The position numbers and the translations under genes are program-made. The notes below the pieces were generated by a model. The model was not told the origin of the DNA, did not search any database, and was given only the letters and a program-made list of their open reading frames with translations. Source: Streptomyces zagrosensis (GTDB lineage: Bacteria > Actinomycetota > Actinomycetes > Streptomycetales > Streptomycetaceae). Taken from it: 64,000 nt of DNA. The stretch is from assembly GCF_014203645.1 (NCBI RefSeq), contig NZ_JACHJL010000004.1, forward strand, positions 186,001-250,000. The letters are read 5' to 3'. Positions 47,289 through 57,996 of the stretch are shown piece by piece. Numbering within the stretch: position 1 is the first letter of the stretch; each line of letters opens with the position of its first letter.

Positions 47289-48710
47289 ATGAGAGGAACC
47301 AAACGGCTGGCCAAGGTGGCCAGCCTCGCGGTGGCGGCCCTAGCGTTCGCACCCCTGTTCGCCGGGGGCGCTCAGGCGGTGGCCGACGACGCCACAGATC
47401 GCCAGCAGGCCGTCAACCCGACCGACACGGCACCCGCTCCCAGCGGCCCGCACGCCAAGATCATCGGCGGCGAGCCCACGACGGTCGCCGCGTTCCCGTA
47501 CATCATCGCCGCGCTGCGCGAGGGCGGGCCGCGCCCGATGGGCCAAACCTGTACCGGCTCGGTGATCGGCCCGAAGACGATCCTGATCGCCGCCCACTGC
47601 AAGGACAGCGAGGGGACCAAGTCCTTCTACTACGGCGCCGATGACCTCAACAAGCCCGAGGGTGGCGTCAAGCTGGACGTCGTTTCCTACACCCAGCACC
47701 CCAAGTACGAGTCGCCGAACGGCTGGCAGACCGGCTATGACGTGGCCGTCGTCCAGACCCAGCAGACGATCCCGGTCAAGGGCGGGCAGTACGCCAAGTT
47801 CGCCACGTCGGCCGATAGCGAGCTGTCCAAGCCGGGCAAGACCGGCACCGCGATCGGCTACGGCCGTACGCGGGACGGCGAGAACCAGTACGCGCAGGTC
47901 AAGAAGGCCAGCCTGCCGGTCGTGGACGGGCGCAACACCTGCGGCTCGTTCGGTGGCTTCAACGACGCCTACATGGTGTGCGCCGGATACGCGGACGGCC
48001 ACGACGGCATCTGCCAGGGTGACAGCGGTGGCCCGCTGGTCGTGGACGGTGTCGTGATCGGCGTCGCCTCCTGGGTGAAGACCGGTTGCGGTAGCTACGG
48101 CGCCTGGGGCCGCCTCACGGGCGAGATGGGTGACTGGGTCAAGACCCAGCTGCCCAACGTCGAGCCCGGCGCTCCCACCGCCGAGTTCGACGCAGCGTGC
48201 TCCGAGGACAACACGACGTGCCGCTTTGACGCGTCGGCGTCCAAGGACTCGGATGGTTCGATCTCCAGCTACGCGTGGGAGTTCGGCGATGGCAAGACCG
48301 GCGAGGGTGACAAGCTGTCGCACACGTACGACAAGAACGGTGCGTACCAGGTCAAGCTGACCGTTACGGACAACAGTGGCAAGACCGGAACCGTCACCAA
48401 GAAGGTCAGCGCCGGCAAGTCGGTGGGCGAGTCGCCGGTGCCGCAGTTCTCGGTCTCCTGCTGGTACGACAAGTGCGACTTCGACGCCTCGAAGAGCACG
48501 GACAAGGACGGCGACATCGCCTCCTACGCCTGGAAGTTCGGTGACGGCAAGACCGGCACCGGCGTGACCACGTCGAACTCCTACCCGGCGGGCCAGAAGA
48601 CCTACTCGGCGGAGCTCACGGTCACCGACCGGGCAGGCAACGCCGCTACCGCCTCGAAGAAGATCCAGTGCTGGGACTTCGGCGGCCGGGCCTTCTGCTT
48701 CAACGGCTGA
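47289..48710 (+). CDS. Secreted S1 serine protease with two C-terminal PKD domains
   Basis: This 473-residue protein has a signal peptide (1-30), a short propeptide, mature start IIGGEPTTVAAFPY at about 58, and a chymotrypsin-fold triad His103 (AAHC), Asp151 (YDVAVV) and Ser246 (GDSGGP). Two PKD domains (about 296-375 and 385-465) and the ending [13 protein letters not shown] are nearly the same as those of S8 copies 2 and 3, although the catalytic domains are unrelated. The ATG at 47289 has AAAGGGAAGG upstream; the long frame before it is not real. It acts outside the cell. Confidence 0.92.
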   Translation: MRGTKRLAKVASLAVAALAFAPLFAGGAQAVADDATDRQQAVNPTDTAPAPSGPHAKIIGGEPTTVAAFPYIIAALREGGPRPMGQTCTGSVIGPKTILIAAHCKDSEGTKSFYYGADDLNKPEGGVKLDVVSYTQHPKYESPNGWQTGYDVAVVQTQQTIPVKGGQYAKFATSADSELSKPGKTGTAIGYGRTRDGENQYAQVKKASLPVVDGRNTCGSFGGFNDAYMVCAGYADGHDGICQGDSGGPLVVDGVVIGVASWVKTGCGSYGAWGRLTGEMGDWVKTQLPNVEPGAPTAEFDAACSEDNTTCRFDASASKDSDGSISSYAWEFGDGKTGEGDKLSHTYDKNGAYQVKLTVTDNSGKTGTVTKKVSAGKSVGESPVPQFSVSCWYDKCDFDASKSTDKDGDIASYAWKFGDGKTGTGVTTSNSYPAGQKTYSAELTVTDRAGNAATASKKIQCWDFGGRAFCFNG

Positions 48711-48729
48711 TCTCGCGCTACGGCGCATC

Positions 48730-48758
48730 GTGCGGGGCCTCCCCCAGGGGCCCCGCAC
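48730..48758. terminator. Hairpin terminator between S1/PKD protease and LysR gene
   Basis: GTGCGGGGCC (48730-48739) pairs exactly with GGCCCCGCAC (48749-48758). It is positioned between two converging genes and can serve both. The stem repeats that at 33782-33811. Confidence 0.75.
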
Positions 48759-48785
48759 ACGCATGTCTGGGTCTGTCGCCCGCGT

Positions 48786-49751
48786 TCACGTGGGAGCCGA
48801 TGCCGAGGCTGAAGCTGAAGCCAAGGCCGACGCCGATGCCGTCACCGCCGCATCGCCCAGGTCGGCCGTCCGCAGGTATTCGAGCAGCACCCGGCGCAGC
48901 TCGCGGGCGGCGCGCGGCGGTGCCACGTCCTTACGGTGCGCAACGGCGATGGTACGGGCCATTTCCGCGCCCACGAACGGCGTGACCCGTAGTCCCGAGC
49001 GGGCCGCCACCATGCCGGGCACCACCGCGATGCCAAGGCCCGCGCGGACGAAGCCGAGCACGGCGTCCATCTCGCCGCCCTCCACGGTGAGGGTGGGCTC
49101 GAATCCGGCCGCCCGGCAGGCTGCCGTGGTGAACTCCCGCAGGTCATAGCCGCGCCGAAACATGGCGAGCGGCTTGCCTCGCAGATCGGCGACCCGTATC
49201 CGGGGGCGCGAGCCGGCCGGGGGCGGCGAGGTGGGCGACGAGACCACCACCAGTTCCTCGTGCAGGAGCTCGGTGGTGGCCAGGGCGGGGCCCTGGCTGG
49301 GCTGCGGGCTGATGATCAACGCAAGGTCCAGCTCGCCCGCGCCCAGGGTGCGTACCAGGTCCTGCGAGCCGTCCTCGTCCACGATGAGGTCCACGCCGGG
49401 AAACTCGTCGTGGAAGCGGCGCAACACATCGGGCACCAGGCTGGCGCACAGGCTCGGGGGCGCGCCGAGCCGCACCCGGCCGCGCCGCAACTGCGCCACC
49501 TCCTGCACCTCACGGCGCGCGGTCTCGGTGTCGGCGAGGATCTGCCGGGCCAGTGGCAGCAGCGCGGCCCCCGCGTCGGTGAGGGTGATGTTGCCGCGCG
49601 CCCGGTGGAAGAGATCCGCGCCCAGTTCCCGTTCCAGGGCGCGGATCTGCTGCGAGAGCGAGGGCTGTGCCACATGCAGCGCCTCGGCTGCCCGCGTGAA
49701 GTGCCGAAGGTCCGCGACGGCGGCGAAATAGCGAAGCTGTTGCAACTGCAT
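48786..49751 (-). CDS. LysR family transcriptional regulator
   Basis: This 321-residue protein has a LysR winged helix (MQLQQLRYFAAVADLRHFTR, AAEALHVAQPSLSQQIRALE) and a periplasmic-binding-like effector domain. Its last 20 residues are an ASALASASASASA tail coded by a degenerate hexamer tract. It is divergent from the succinate dehydrogenase operon, an arrangement seen in other Streptomyces, and probably regulates it. The ATG at 49751 gives the normal LysR N-terminus. Confidence 0.9.
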   Translation of the reverse strand: MQLQQLRYFAAVADLRHFTRAAEALHVAQPSLSQQIRALERELGADLFHRARGNITLTDAGAALLPLARQILADTETARREVQEVAQLRRGRVRLGAPPSLCASLVPDVLRRFHDEFPGVDLIVDEDGSQDLVRTLGAGELDLALIISPQPSQGPALATTELLHEELVVVSSPTSPPPAGSRPRIRVADLRGKPLAMFRRGYDLREFTTAACRAAGFEPTLTVEGGEMDAVLGFVRAGLGIAVVPGMVAARSGLRVTPFVGAEMARTIAVAHRKDVAPPRAARELRRVLLEYLRTADLGDAAVTASASALASASASASAPT

Positions 49752-49758
49752 GCTCGAA

Positions 49759-49778
49759 TGATAGCCAGCGCCTATGAG
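49759..49778. promoter_or_regulatory. LysR-type T-N11-A operator candidate
   Basis: ATAGCCAGCGCCTAT (49761-49775) is a dyad of the T-N11-A type bound by LysR proteins. A second weak dyad ATGAGAACGAGCTTGTTCAT follows at about 49774-49793. Both lie between the divergent lysR and sdhC starts. Confidence 0.55.
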
Positions 49779-49835
49779 AACGAGCTTGTTCATGTCTTGG
49801 ACTAATGGCACGGGGTGTCTCTAGCGTCGGTTGAC

Positions 49836-50540
49836 ATGGCACTGGCTACTCGGACGGAGCGTTCCCCGTCCCTCATCGGCTCTGTATGGCGGTCAACCGT
49901 CGGCAAGAAGACGATCATGGCCGTGTCGGGCGCGCTCATGCTCGGCTACCTGATCGCGCACCTGGCGGGCAACCTCAAGGTGTTCTTCGGCGCCGACGAC
50001 TTCAACGGCTACGCCCACTGGCTGCGGACCATTGGCGCGCCCATCCTGCATCACGGCTGGTTCCTGTGGCTCGTGCGGCCCGTGCTGCTCGCCGCCGTGG
50101 TGCTGCACGGCATCACGGCGTACCAACTCAGCCGCCGCGACCGGGCGGCGCGCCCACACAAGTACGTGCATCAGCGGCAGCGCCAGAGCTACGCGACGCG
50201 CACCATGCGTTGGGGCGGGGTGATCCTGACCCTGTTCATCGTGTGGCACATCCTCGACCTCACGACGCTCACCGTGAACGAGCGGGCGGAGGAGGGCCAC
50301 CCGTACGAGAACCTCGTCGCCTCGTTCAACACCTGGTACGGCAACACCATCTACATCACCGCCATGGTCGCCGTGGGCCTGCATGTCAGGCACGGCTTGT
50401 GGAGCGCCGCGCAGACCCTCGGCATGAACAGCGCACGCAGCGACCGCGCTCTGAAGGCCACGGCCAACGGTCTGGCGCTGGTGATGACGTGCGGATTCAT
50501 CTCTATTCCGGTGAGCGTGATGCTCGGATTGGTGGACTGA
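49836..50540 (+). CDS. sdhC: Succinate dehydrogenase/fumarate reductase cytochrome b subunit
   Basis: This 234-residue membrane protein has about five hydrophobic helices ([52 protein letters not shown] and others). Histidines in these helices (AHLAGN, VLHG, WHILDL, LHVRHG) fit heme b ligation. It anchors the catalytic subunits in the membrane and passes electrons to or from menaquinone. The ATG at 49836 is preferred; an in-frame ATG lies seven codons earlier. It is the first gene of a tightly packed three-gene operon. Confidence 0.92.
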   Translation: MALATRTERSPSLIGSVWRSTVGKKTIMAVSGALMLGYLIAHLAGNLKVFFGADDFNGYAHWLRTIGAPILHHGWFLWLVRPVLLAAVVLHGITAYQLSRRDRAARPHKYVHQRQRQSYATRTMRWGGVILTLFIVWHILDLTTLTVNERAEEGHPYENLVASFNTWYGNTIYITAMVAVGLHVRHGLWSAAQTLGMNSARSDRALKATANGLALVMTCGFISIPVSVMLGLVD

Positions 50541-50541
50541 C

Positions 50542-52637
<2,096 letters not shown>

Positions 52638-52641
<4 letters not shown>

Positions 52642-53396
52642 GGCTCACCCTGCGCATCTGGCGCCAGCACGGCCCCGACGAGCCGGGCGTCATGACCACC
52701 TACGAGGTGGACGGGATCAGCGAGGACATGTCGTTCCTGGAGATGCTCGACCATCTCAACGAGGAACTCATCCTCGGCGGAGATGAGCCCGTCGCCTTCG
52801 ACCACGACTGCCGCGAGGGGATTTGCGGTGCCTGCGGCATGGTCATCAACGGGCAGGCCCACGGCCCCGAGCGCACCACCACCTGCCAGTTGCACATGCG
52901 GCACTTCACCGACGGCGACACGATCGACATCGAGCCCTGGCGGGCGTCGGCGTTCCCGGTCATCAAGGACCTGGTGGTGGACCGCTCGGCGTTCGATCGG
53001 ATCGTCGGCTCCGGCGGTTTCATCTCCGCCCCCACCGGCAGCGCCCCGGAGGCGCACGCAACGCCGGTGCCCAAGGCCGTCGCCGACCTGGCGTTCGAGA
53101 ACGCGGAGTGCATCGGCTGCGGCGCCTGCGTGGCGGCCTGCCCGAACGGTTCGGCGATGTTGTTCACCTCCGCCAAGGTCGTCCACCTCAACGTCCTGCC
53201 CCAGGGCGGCCCGGAGCGCGAAAGCCGGGTGCTCGACATGATCGACACGATGGACGCGGAGGGCTTCGGCGGCTGCACCAACACCGGGGAGTGCGCTACG
53301 GCGTGCCCCAAGGGCATCCCGCTCCACTCGATCGCCACGATGAACAGGGAGTACCTGCGGGCCACGATCAAGGGCGGCCAGCGCCGCAACAGCTAG
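52638..53396 (+). CDS. sdhB: Succinate dehydrogenase/fumarate reductase iron-sulfur subunit
   Basis: This 252-residue protein has three cluster motifs in order: [10 protein letters not shown] for [2Fe-2S] (about 57-66), [12 protein letters not shown] for [4Fe-4S] (about 158-169) and [15 protein letters not shown] for [3Fe-4S]. It relays electrons between the flavin and the membrane subunit. Its ATG overlaps the sdhA stop (ATGA), indicating translational coupling. Confidence 0.94.
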
Positions 53397-53558
53397 CTCG
53401 TCGGCCCGCTTCGGCGGTCTCCGTGTCCCGCGCGGCCTCCCCCCGCCTTACCCCCGTGGGGTGGGGTGAGGTCGTACGAGACATGGCTCCGCCCCGCCTC
53501 CACACGGCGGCACCGAGAACGTGGGCGGCCCCTGCGGGCGAGGCACGGGCCCCCACAC

Positions 53559-53594
53559 GCGGCCCGGGGTCACTGGGTACTGACCTCGGGCCGC
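53559..53594 (+). terminator. Hairpin terminator after the sdh operon
   Basis: GCGGCCCGGGGTCA pairs with TGACCTCGGGCCGC over 14 bp with one G-T pair and an eight-base loop, about 160 bases beyond the sdhB stop. Confidence 0.7.
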
Positions 53595-53608
53595 TTCCTA
53601 TGACCGGG

Positions 53609-54291
53609 TTAGGGCGTTTTTGAGGCTTGTTCTCCCGGTGCACCGGGGCGAGTTGGTGGTCGCGACGGAATCACCCGGCAAGCAGTCTGCGACCTCGGCT
53701 CGTGCAACTCATGAAACTCGTGCATTTCGTGTATTCCGTGCACTTCATGCATTTCGTGAATACAGAAACCGTCGGCGCTCAGTCGCGCCGACCGCACAAG
53801 TATCCGCGCCGCACAGCGCATCGAGAGCTGGCCAACACCGGCACCGGCGCCCACCGGCCGCGATGCGCCCGGTGCGGCGGTGGACCGTACGGCGACTGCC
53901 AGGCCGGCCGCTCGGTTCGACCCGAGCCACCCACATCGCGGCGCCACCCGGCCAGGTCGTGGAGCAGTCCAGCTGCCAGGCCAGGTTTGCTGTGGGTGGC
54001 GCTGGCGCTTTCGTTGGCGTTGGCGTTGGCGTTGGCGTTGGCGTTGGCGTTGGCGTACAGCAGGTTCAGGAGGTCGGGTTGCACGGAACTCACGTTTATC
54101 CGCTCCGGGACAGTGAGCTTGATCGTGTTCCCGCACTCGGTGCACAGTGCGAGGAGCCTGGCGTCGAGGAGCTTGTGGTTCGCGTCGCCGCGGAACTCTC
54201 CGTTCGACCGGAAGCGCCTGGGAGCGCACCTGTGGCAACGGCGGAGGACTATCGGCAGGCAGGTGGGCACGACCACCCGGTTTTTGGACAC
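53609..54291 (-). pseudogene. DUF1062 gene disrupted by repeat expansion and probable frameshift
   Basis: From a GTG at 54291 the frame reads VVPTCLPIVLRRCHRCAPRR, then FRGDANHKLLDARLLALCTECGN and TIKLTVPERINVSSV, the N-terminal half of DUF1062 proteins with its cysteine pairs. At the expected DNDPALAAELL segment it runs into a perfect (GCCAAC)7 tract coding ANANANANAN. Beyond it, family similarity resumes only in another frame (RCAARILVRSARLSADGF, about 53770-53825). That frame then enters a CIHEMHEVHGIHEMHEFHEL repeat where the normal C-terminus should be. A broken or fast-decaying gene is the best reading. Confidence 0.6.
54013..54054. repeat. Perfect hexanucleotide microsatellite (GTTGGC)7
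   Basis: Seven exact copies of GTTGGC run from 54013 to 54054. Near copies (GCTGGCGCTTTC) precede it. It lies inside the DUF1062 gene. Confidence 0.95.
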
Positions 54292-54605
54292 AGAAATACA
54301 CCGGTTCCAGTGAGAAGACCGCAGCGAAAAAGAGCACGGCGCACACGGGCGACGCGCGACGAATCAGCGCTCAGGAGGTCTCACTTGGTGTACATCGGCA
54401 CGTCCTTGACAGGGCGACTGTGGGCGGAAGAACGGTAACGGCACACGGGAGCATGGCTCCACTGAGTTTCGGGCGGATGGCGATGCCTGGCCTGGCCCGC
54501 ACTGCTCGGCCCACCGGCCGTGCCCGGATGAGCAGTTCCGGTGTCGTGGTGCTGCGTCATCGGGTGTGTGCGGTGTCAGCAGGTACGTCGTGGCATCGTG
54601 AGGCC

Positions 54606-55178
54606 ATGACCATTGCAGTTCGCGCGGCTTCAGTTGTAGAGGACGTCCGTACCCTGGTCGGTCCGAAGTCACCTGGGGCCAACGTCTGCTGGTGCCTGAG
54701 CTACCGGGTCCCGTCCAAGCTCAACAACGAGCTTCGCGGGCCGGCTCGCGGTGAGTACGTCGCCGAGCTGTGCCGTGCGGAGCCCCCGCCCGGGGTGCTC
54801 GCCTACGACGGCGATGAGCCGGTCGGCTGGGCCGCCGTGGCGCCGCGCTCGGACACCTCCTTCGCGCGCAGCCGTAAGATCCCGCACGTCGACGACCTGC
54901 CGGTCTGGTCGCTGTGGTGCATCCGGGTACGCCCTGGTTATCGCGGGAGGGGAATCTCGCACGCCCTGATTGCCGGTGCGGTCGAGTTCGCCCGTGCCCA
55001 CGGCGCGCCGGCGATCGAGGCGTACCCGCTCGACAGCGGTGGCGCCAAGGTAGACCTGACGATGGCGTACGCCGGGATTCGGAAGAACTTCGAGCGCGCC
55101 GGGTTCGCCCACGCCGCCGACACCACCTCGGTACTGGCCGGCCACCCCCGCGTTCTGATGCGGCTTGACCTGCGCTGA
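54606..55178 (+). CDS. GNAT family N-acetyltransferase
   Basis: This 190-residue protein has a GNAT core: a VGWAAVAPRSD strand (about 77-87), LWCIRVRPGYRGRGISHALI with the acetyl-CoA loop RPGYRGRG (about 105-120), and the late NFERAGF...VLAGHPRVLMRLDL. It resembles actinobacterial acetyltransferases with a CWCLSYRVP start. The ATG at 54606 is chosen because family-like sequence begins soon after. Substrate unknown. Confidence 0.83.
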   Translation: MTIAVRAASVVEDVRTLVGPKSPGANVCWCLSYRVPSKLNNELRGPARGEYVAELCRAEPPPGVLAYDGDEPVGWAAVAPRSDTSFARSRKIPHVDDLPVWSLWCIRVRPGYRGRGISHALIAGAVEFARAHGAPAIEAYPLDSGGAKVDLTMAYAGIRKNFERAGFAHAADTTSVLAGHPRVLMRLDLR

Positions 55179-55406
55179 TAGATCAGCCCGGCGTCTTAAC
55201 GGCCCGCCGGACGGTGGGCAGCGATCGACAAGCGGTCAGCGATCGCAGGCCCGGAGCGCCGGTCTTGTGGTGTGTGCCAGATGGCCGTGACCATCGCGAG
55301 GATGCGCTGGGCGACCCGGACGGTGACGCCTTCGAGGGTGCGCGGCCACCGTGCTCGTTCCGCGCCTCTACGGGCTCGCCGCGCCGCGTACGGGCTCGCC
55401 GTGTCG

Positions 55407-56003
55407 TCAGGGTGACTGCGGTCGCTGTAGTCCCTGAAGGAGCAGTTCGACCAGTCGGCGGGGGTCGTAGCGAGGGTCGTTGTCGCGTCCGATGCAGAGG
55501 TTGCCGATGCCGCGCATGAGTTCGTAGGCGTGCGTGCCTGGCCTGATGTCGCCGGCGGTGACTGCGGCATCGAGCAGTTGCGCACAGACGGGCACCAAGC
55601 GGTCGAGGAAGTAGGCGTGTAGCGCGTCGAAGCCGCTGCTGTCGGACTGCATCGCGGTGGCGAGTCCGTGCTTGGTGACCAAGAAGTCAACGAAGAGGTC
55701 GATCCACTGACGGAGCGCCGCGAACGGGGATTCGGCGCTGGTCAGCAGGGTTGGCCCGGCCTCGGCGCAGGCATCGACCTGGTGGCGGTAGACGGCGACG
55801 ACGAGATCCGCCCGAGTCGGGAAGTGGCGATAGATCGTCCCCATGCCGACGCCTGCTGTGGCCGCGATTTCCCGGATGGGCGCATCGACACCAGAGGTGA
55901 CGAACACCGCGGCTGCGGCGGAAAGCAGCGCCTGTTGGTTGCGCACCGCATCGGCCCGCTTGCCGCGGGCCGGCACCTCCCCGGAGGGGCTTGAAGCGGA
56001 CAC
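55407..56003 (-). CDS. TetR family transcriptional regulator
   Basis: This 198-residue protein has the TetR helix-turn-helix ALLSAAAAVFVTSGVDAPIR then EIAATAGVGMGTIYRHFPTRADL, and a C-terminal domain of the type common in actinobacterial repressors. The second of two adjacent GTG codons (56003) is best spaced from GGAAGGAG. It is divergent from an alpha/beta hydrolase gene, and two matching 15-base boxes lie between them. Confidence 0.88.
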   Translation of the reverse strand: MSASSPSGEVPARGKRADAVRNQQALLSAAAAVFVTSGVDAPIREIAATAGVGMGTIYRHFPTRADLVVAVYRHQVDACAEAGPTLLTSAESPFAALRQWIDLFVDFLVTKHGLATAMQSDSSGFDALHAYFLDRLVPVCAQLLDAAVTAGDIRPGTHAYELMRGIGNLCIGRDNDPRYDPRRLVELLLQGLQRPQSP

Positions 56004-56024
56004 CACGCTCTCCTTCCGACGCCG

Positions 56025-56076
56025 ATTGACAAAGCGGAACAGCGCTCCGTATCGTAATCGGAACAACGCTCCGCTT
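56025..56076 (+). promoter_or_regulatory. Two operator boxes over a promoter between tetR and hydrolase
   Basis: CGGAACAGCGCTCCG (56035-56049) and CGGAACAACGCTCCG (56059-56073) differ at one base and start 24 bases apart. The outer AAGCGGA and TCCGCTT make the whole block palindromic. A TTGACA at 56025-56030 with an AT-rich stretch about 17 bases on could be the hydrolase promoter. Confidence 0.68.
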
Positions 56077-56170
56077 GCAGCCTAGCTGAAGCCGGGCATC
56101 CTGACCGCCTCGTCCGCCGCCCATCGCATACGGCGCCGGCGGCACAGGCCATCGAAGGGAATCGCGCATC

Positions 56171-57130
56171 ATGAGTGAATCGACGTACCCAGCCGACGCC
56201 CTCAGCTCACCCACGGCCGTCCTGTCGGTCAGTCCGGTAGTGCTGTCAACTCCCGACCGAGCCGTGGACCTGGAGATGCGCGTCTCCGCGCCCGTGACCG
56301 GCAGCGACCTGCCAGTCATCCTCCTCTCGCACGGTCAGGGCTATTCGAACCACCTTTCCTCGCTGAACGGTTACGCCCCCCTCGCCAACTTCTGGGCGGC
56401 ACACGGCTTCGTCGTCATCCAGCCCACCCATCTGAGCTCCAGGACGCTGAGCCTGGCCCCCGACGCCCCCGGGGCGCCCTTGTACTGGCGATCCCGGGCC
56501 GAGGACATGCGGCGCATCATCGACCAACTCGACGTGATCGAGGCCGCCGTCCCGCAACTCCTCGGGCGTCTGGACCACAGCAAGATCGCGGTAGCCGGGC
56601 ACTCGATGGGCGGGCACACCGCGAGCCTGCTGCTGGGCACCCGGCTCACCGACCCGCAGGACGGAAAGGAAGTAGACCTGACCGACTCCCGTATCAAGGC
56701 GGGCCTCCTGCTTGCCGTACCCGGCCGCGGTGGCGATGCCCTCAACGCATCCATAGCCGAGGCCCTGCCTTTCCTCCTGACCACGGACTTCTCCACCATG
56801 ACGACGCCTGCTCTCGTAGTCGCAGGCGACCAGGACACCGCTACCCATCTGACGGTTCGGGGCCCGGACTGGCACACCGATCCATACGTCCTCGCCCCCG
56901 GCCCCAAATCCCTGCTCACCCTGTTCGACGCGGAGCACGGGCTCGGCGGGATCGCTGGATATGACGTCGCCGAAACCACGGACGAAAGCCCCGAGCGAGT
57001 ATCCGCGGTCCAACGACTTACCTGGGCCTACCTGCGCACAGAGCTCTACCCCGGAGATCCCGCCTGGCAGGCGGCGTGTGACGCGCTGGCGGCCGACCCC
57101 AACCCGCTCGGCCGCGTCGAATCCAAGTAG
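56171..57130 (+). CDS. Alpha/beta hydrolase (chlorophyllase-like dienelactone/PAF-hydrolase type)
   Basis: This 319-residue hydrolase has an oxyanion strand VILLSHGQGYSNHL (about 49-62), the nucleophile elbow GHSMGG (about 143-148) and acid/base residues likely in VVAGDQDTAT and FDAEHGLGG. It is a soluble esterase-type enzyme of unknown substrate. The divergent TetR protein and the two boxes between them suggest it is induced by a ligand of that repressor. Confidence 0.85.
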   Translation: MSESTYPADALSSPTAVLSVSPVVLSTPDRAVDLEMRVSAPVTGSDLPVILLSHGQGYSNHLSSLNGYAPLANFWAAHGFVVIQPTHLSSRTLSLAPDAPGAPLYWRSRAEDMRRIIDQLDVIEAAVPQLLGRLDHSKIAVAGHSMGGHTASLLLGTRLTDPQDGKEVDLTDSRIKAGLLLAVPGRGGDALNASIAEALPFLLTTDFSTMTTPALVVAGDQDTATHLTVRGPDWHTDPYVLAPGPKSLLTLFDAEHGLGGIAGYDVAETTDESPERVSAVQRLTWAYLRTELYPGDPAWQAACDALAADPNPLGRVESK

Positions 57131-57180
57131 GTCCAAGTAGGTCCGAGTAGCCGAGTAAGCGAGTAAGCGAGTAACCGGGC
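57130..57180. repeat. GTAGGTCCAA / GCGAGTAA short direct repeats
   Basis: Immediately after the hydrolase stop, GTAGGTCC occurs twice and CGAGTAAG several times in tandem. It has no coding role. Confidence 0.6.
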
Positions 57181-57286
57181 CAACGAGGCGCCACCGTCCG
57201 ATTGCGGGCCCGAGAAGAACGCGGCGTGGGCCAGGCATAAGCGGAAGGTAGAACACGTTTTCTTACGCGCCGTCAAGGCCGGTAGC

Positions 57287-57832
57287 GTGACGCGGATGAC
57301 GGTAGGCACTGCGGAAACCCGGTTGGTCATCCTGCGCGGCAACTCGGCATCGGGCAAGTCAGCCGTGGCCGCCGAGATGCGCGAACGATTCGGACCCGGC
57401 CTGGCCCTGGTCGCACAGGACAACCTGCGTCGGGTCGTCCTGCACGAGCCCGATGCCCCCGGCGGTGCGAACATCGGCCTGATCGACACCGTGGCCCGCT
57501 ATGCGCTCGACGCCGGCTACCACGTCGTCCTCGAAGGCATTCTCTCCGCGGCACGCTACGGCCCCATGCTCGGGCGCCTCCACCGCGACCATCGCGGCCT
57601 CACCCATCTGTACTACCTGGACGTCCCCTTCGCCGAAACGCTGCGCCGGCACGCCTCCAAGCCCCAGCCGAGCGAGTACGGCGAGGCAGAGCTACGCGCC
57701 TGGTACCAGCCGCTCGACCTCCTGCGCGGCGACACGGAGACCGTGATCGGCGCCGACAGCCTCCGCACGGAAACGGCCGACCGCATCCTGCGGGATACGG
57801 GCCTGTCGAGCCTGCCCACGCTCCACCGCTGA
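57287..57832 (+). CDS. P-loop kinase-like protein
   Basis: This 181-residue (or 178-residue) protein has a Walker A motif GNSASGKS (about 18-25) and an arrangement of small nucleoside/zeta-toxin-like kinases: QDNLRRVVLHEPD, VVLEGILSAARY and a lid-type YYLDVPFAETLRRHASKP. The start is either a GTG at 57287 or an ATG at 57296; no ribosome site decides. The substrate is unknown. No antitoxin gene is adjacent, so a toxin role is not supported. Confidence 0.75.
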   Translation: MTRMTVGTAETRLVILRGNSASGKSAVAAEMRERFGPGLALVAQDNLRRVVLHEPDAPGGANIGLIDTVARYALDAGYHVVLEGILSAARYGPMLGRLHRDHRGLTHLYYLDVPFAETLRRHASKPQPSEYGEAELRAWYQPLDLLRGDTETVIGADSLRTETADRILRDTGLSSLPTLHR

Positions 57833-57955
57833 GAGCCACTGAGGGCCGCTGAGGGCCGCTGAGGGCCGCTGAGGGCCGAGTTACGGGGGCGGGTTACGGG
57901 GGGCGCGTTAGGCGGGCGGGTTACGCGGGCGGGTTACGCGGGCGGGTTCGCTGGA
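57830..57955. repeat. Two adjacent tandem-repeat arrays
   Basis: CTGAGGGCCG repeats four to five times from about 57837 to 57877, and GGGCGGGTTACG-type units repeat about five times from 57886 to 57950. They fill the gap between two converging genes. Confidence 0.8.
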
Positions 57956-57996
57956 TTCTGGCTCTCGGGGACGATGGACCGCGTCTCGGGGCGGGC

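Noticed and set aside
54013..54054. Hexamer tract as a CRISPR or origin element
   Set aside because: It is a simple microsatellite with no spacers and no DnaA-box-like sequence nearby.
53620..54438. 272-codon + frame over the DUF1062 region
   Set aside because: It reads the repeat as VGVGVGVG with no family similarity; the minus strand has the recognisable DUF1062 half.
57287..57832. Zeta-type toxin
   Set aside because: The P-loop is present but there is no antitoxin gene and no diagnostic zeta residues; a general small kinase is safer.
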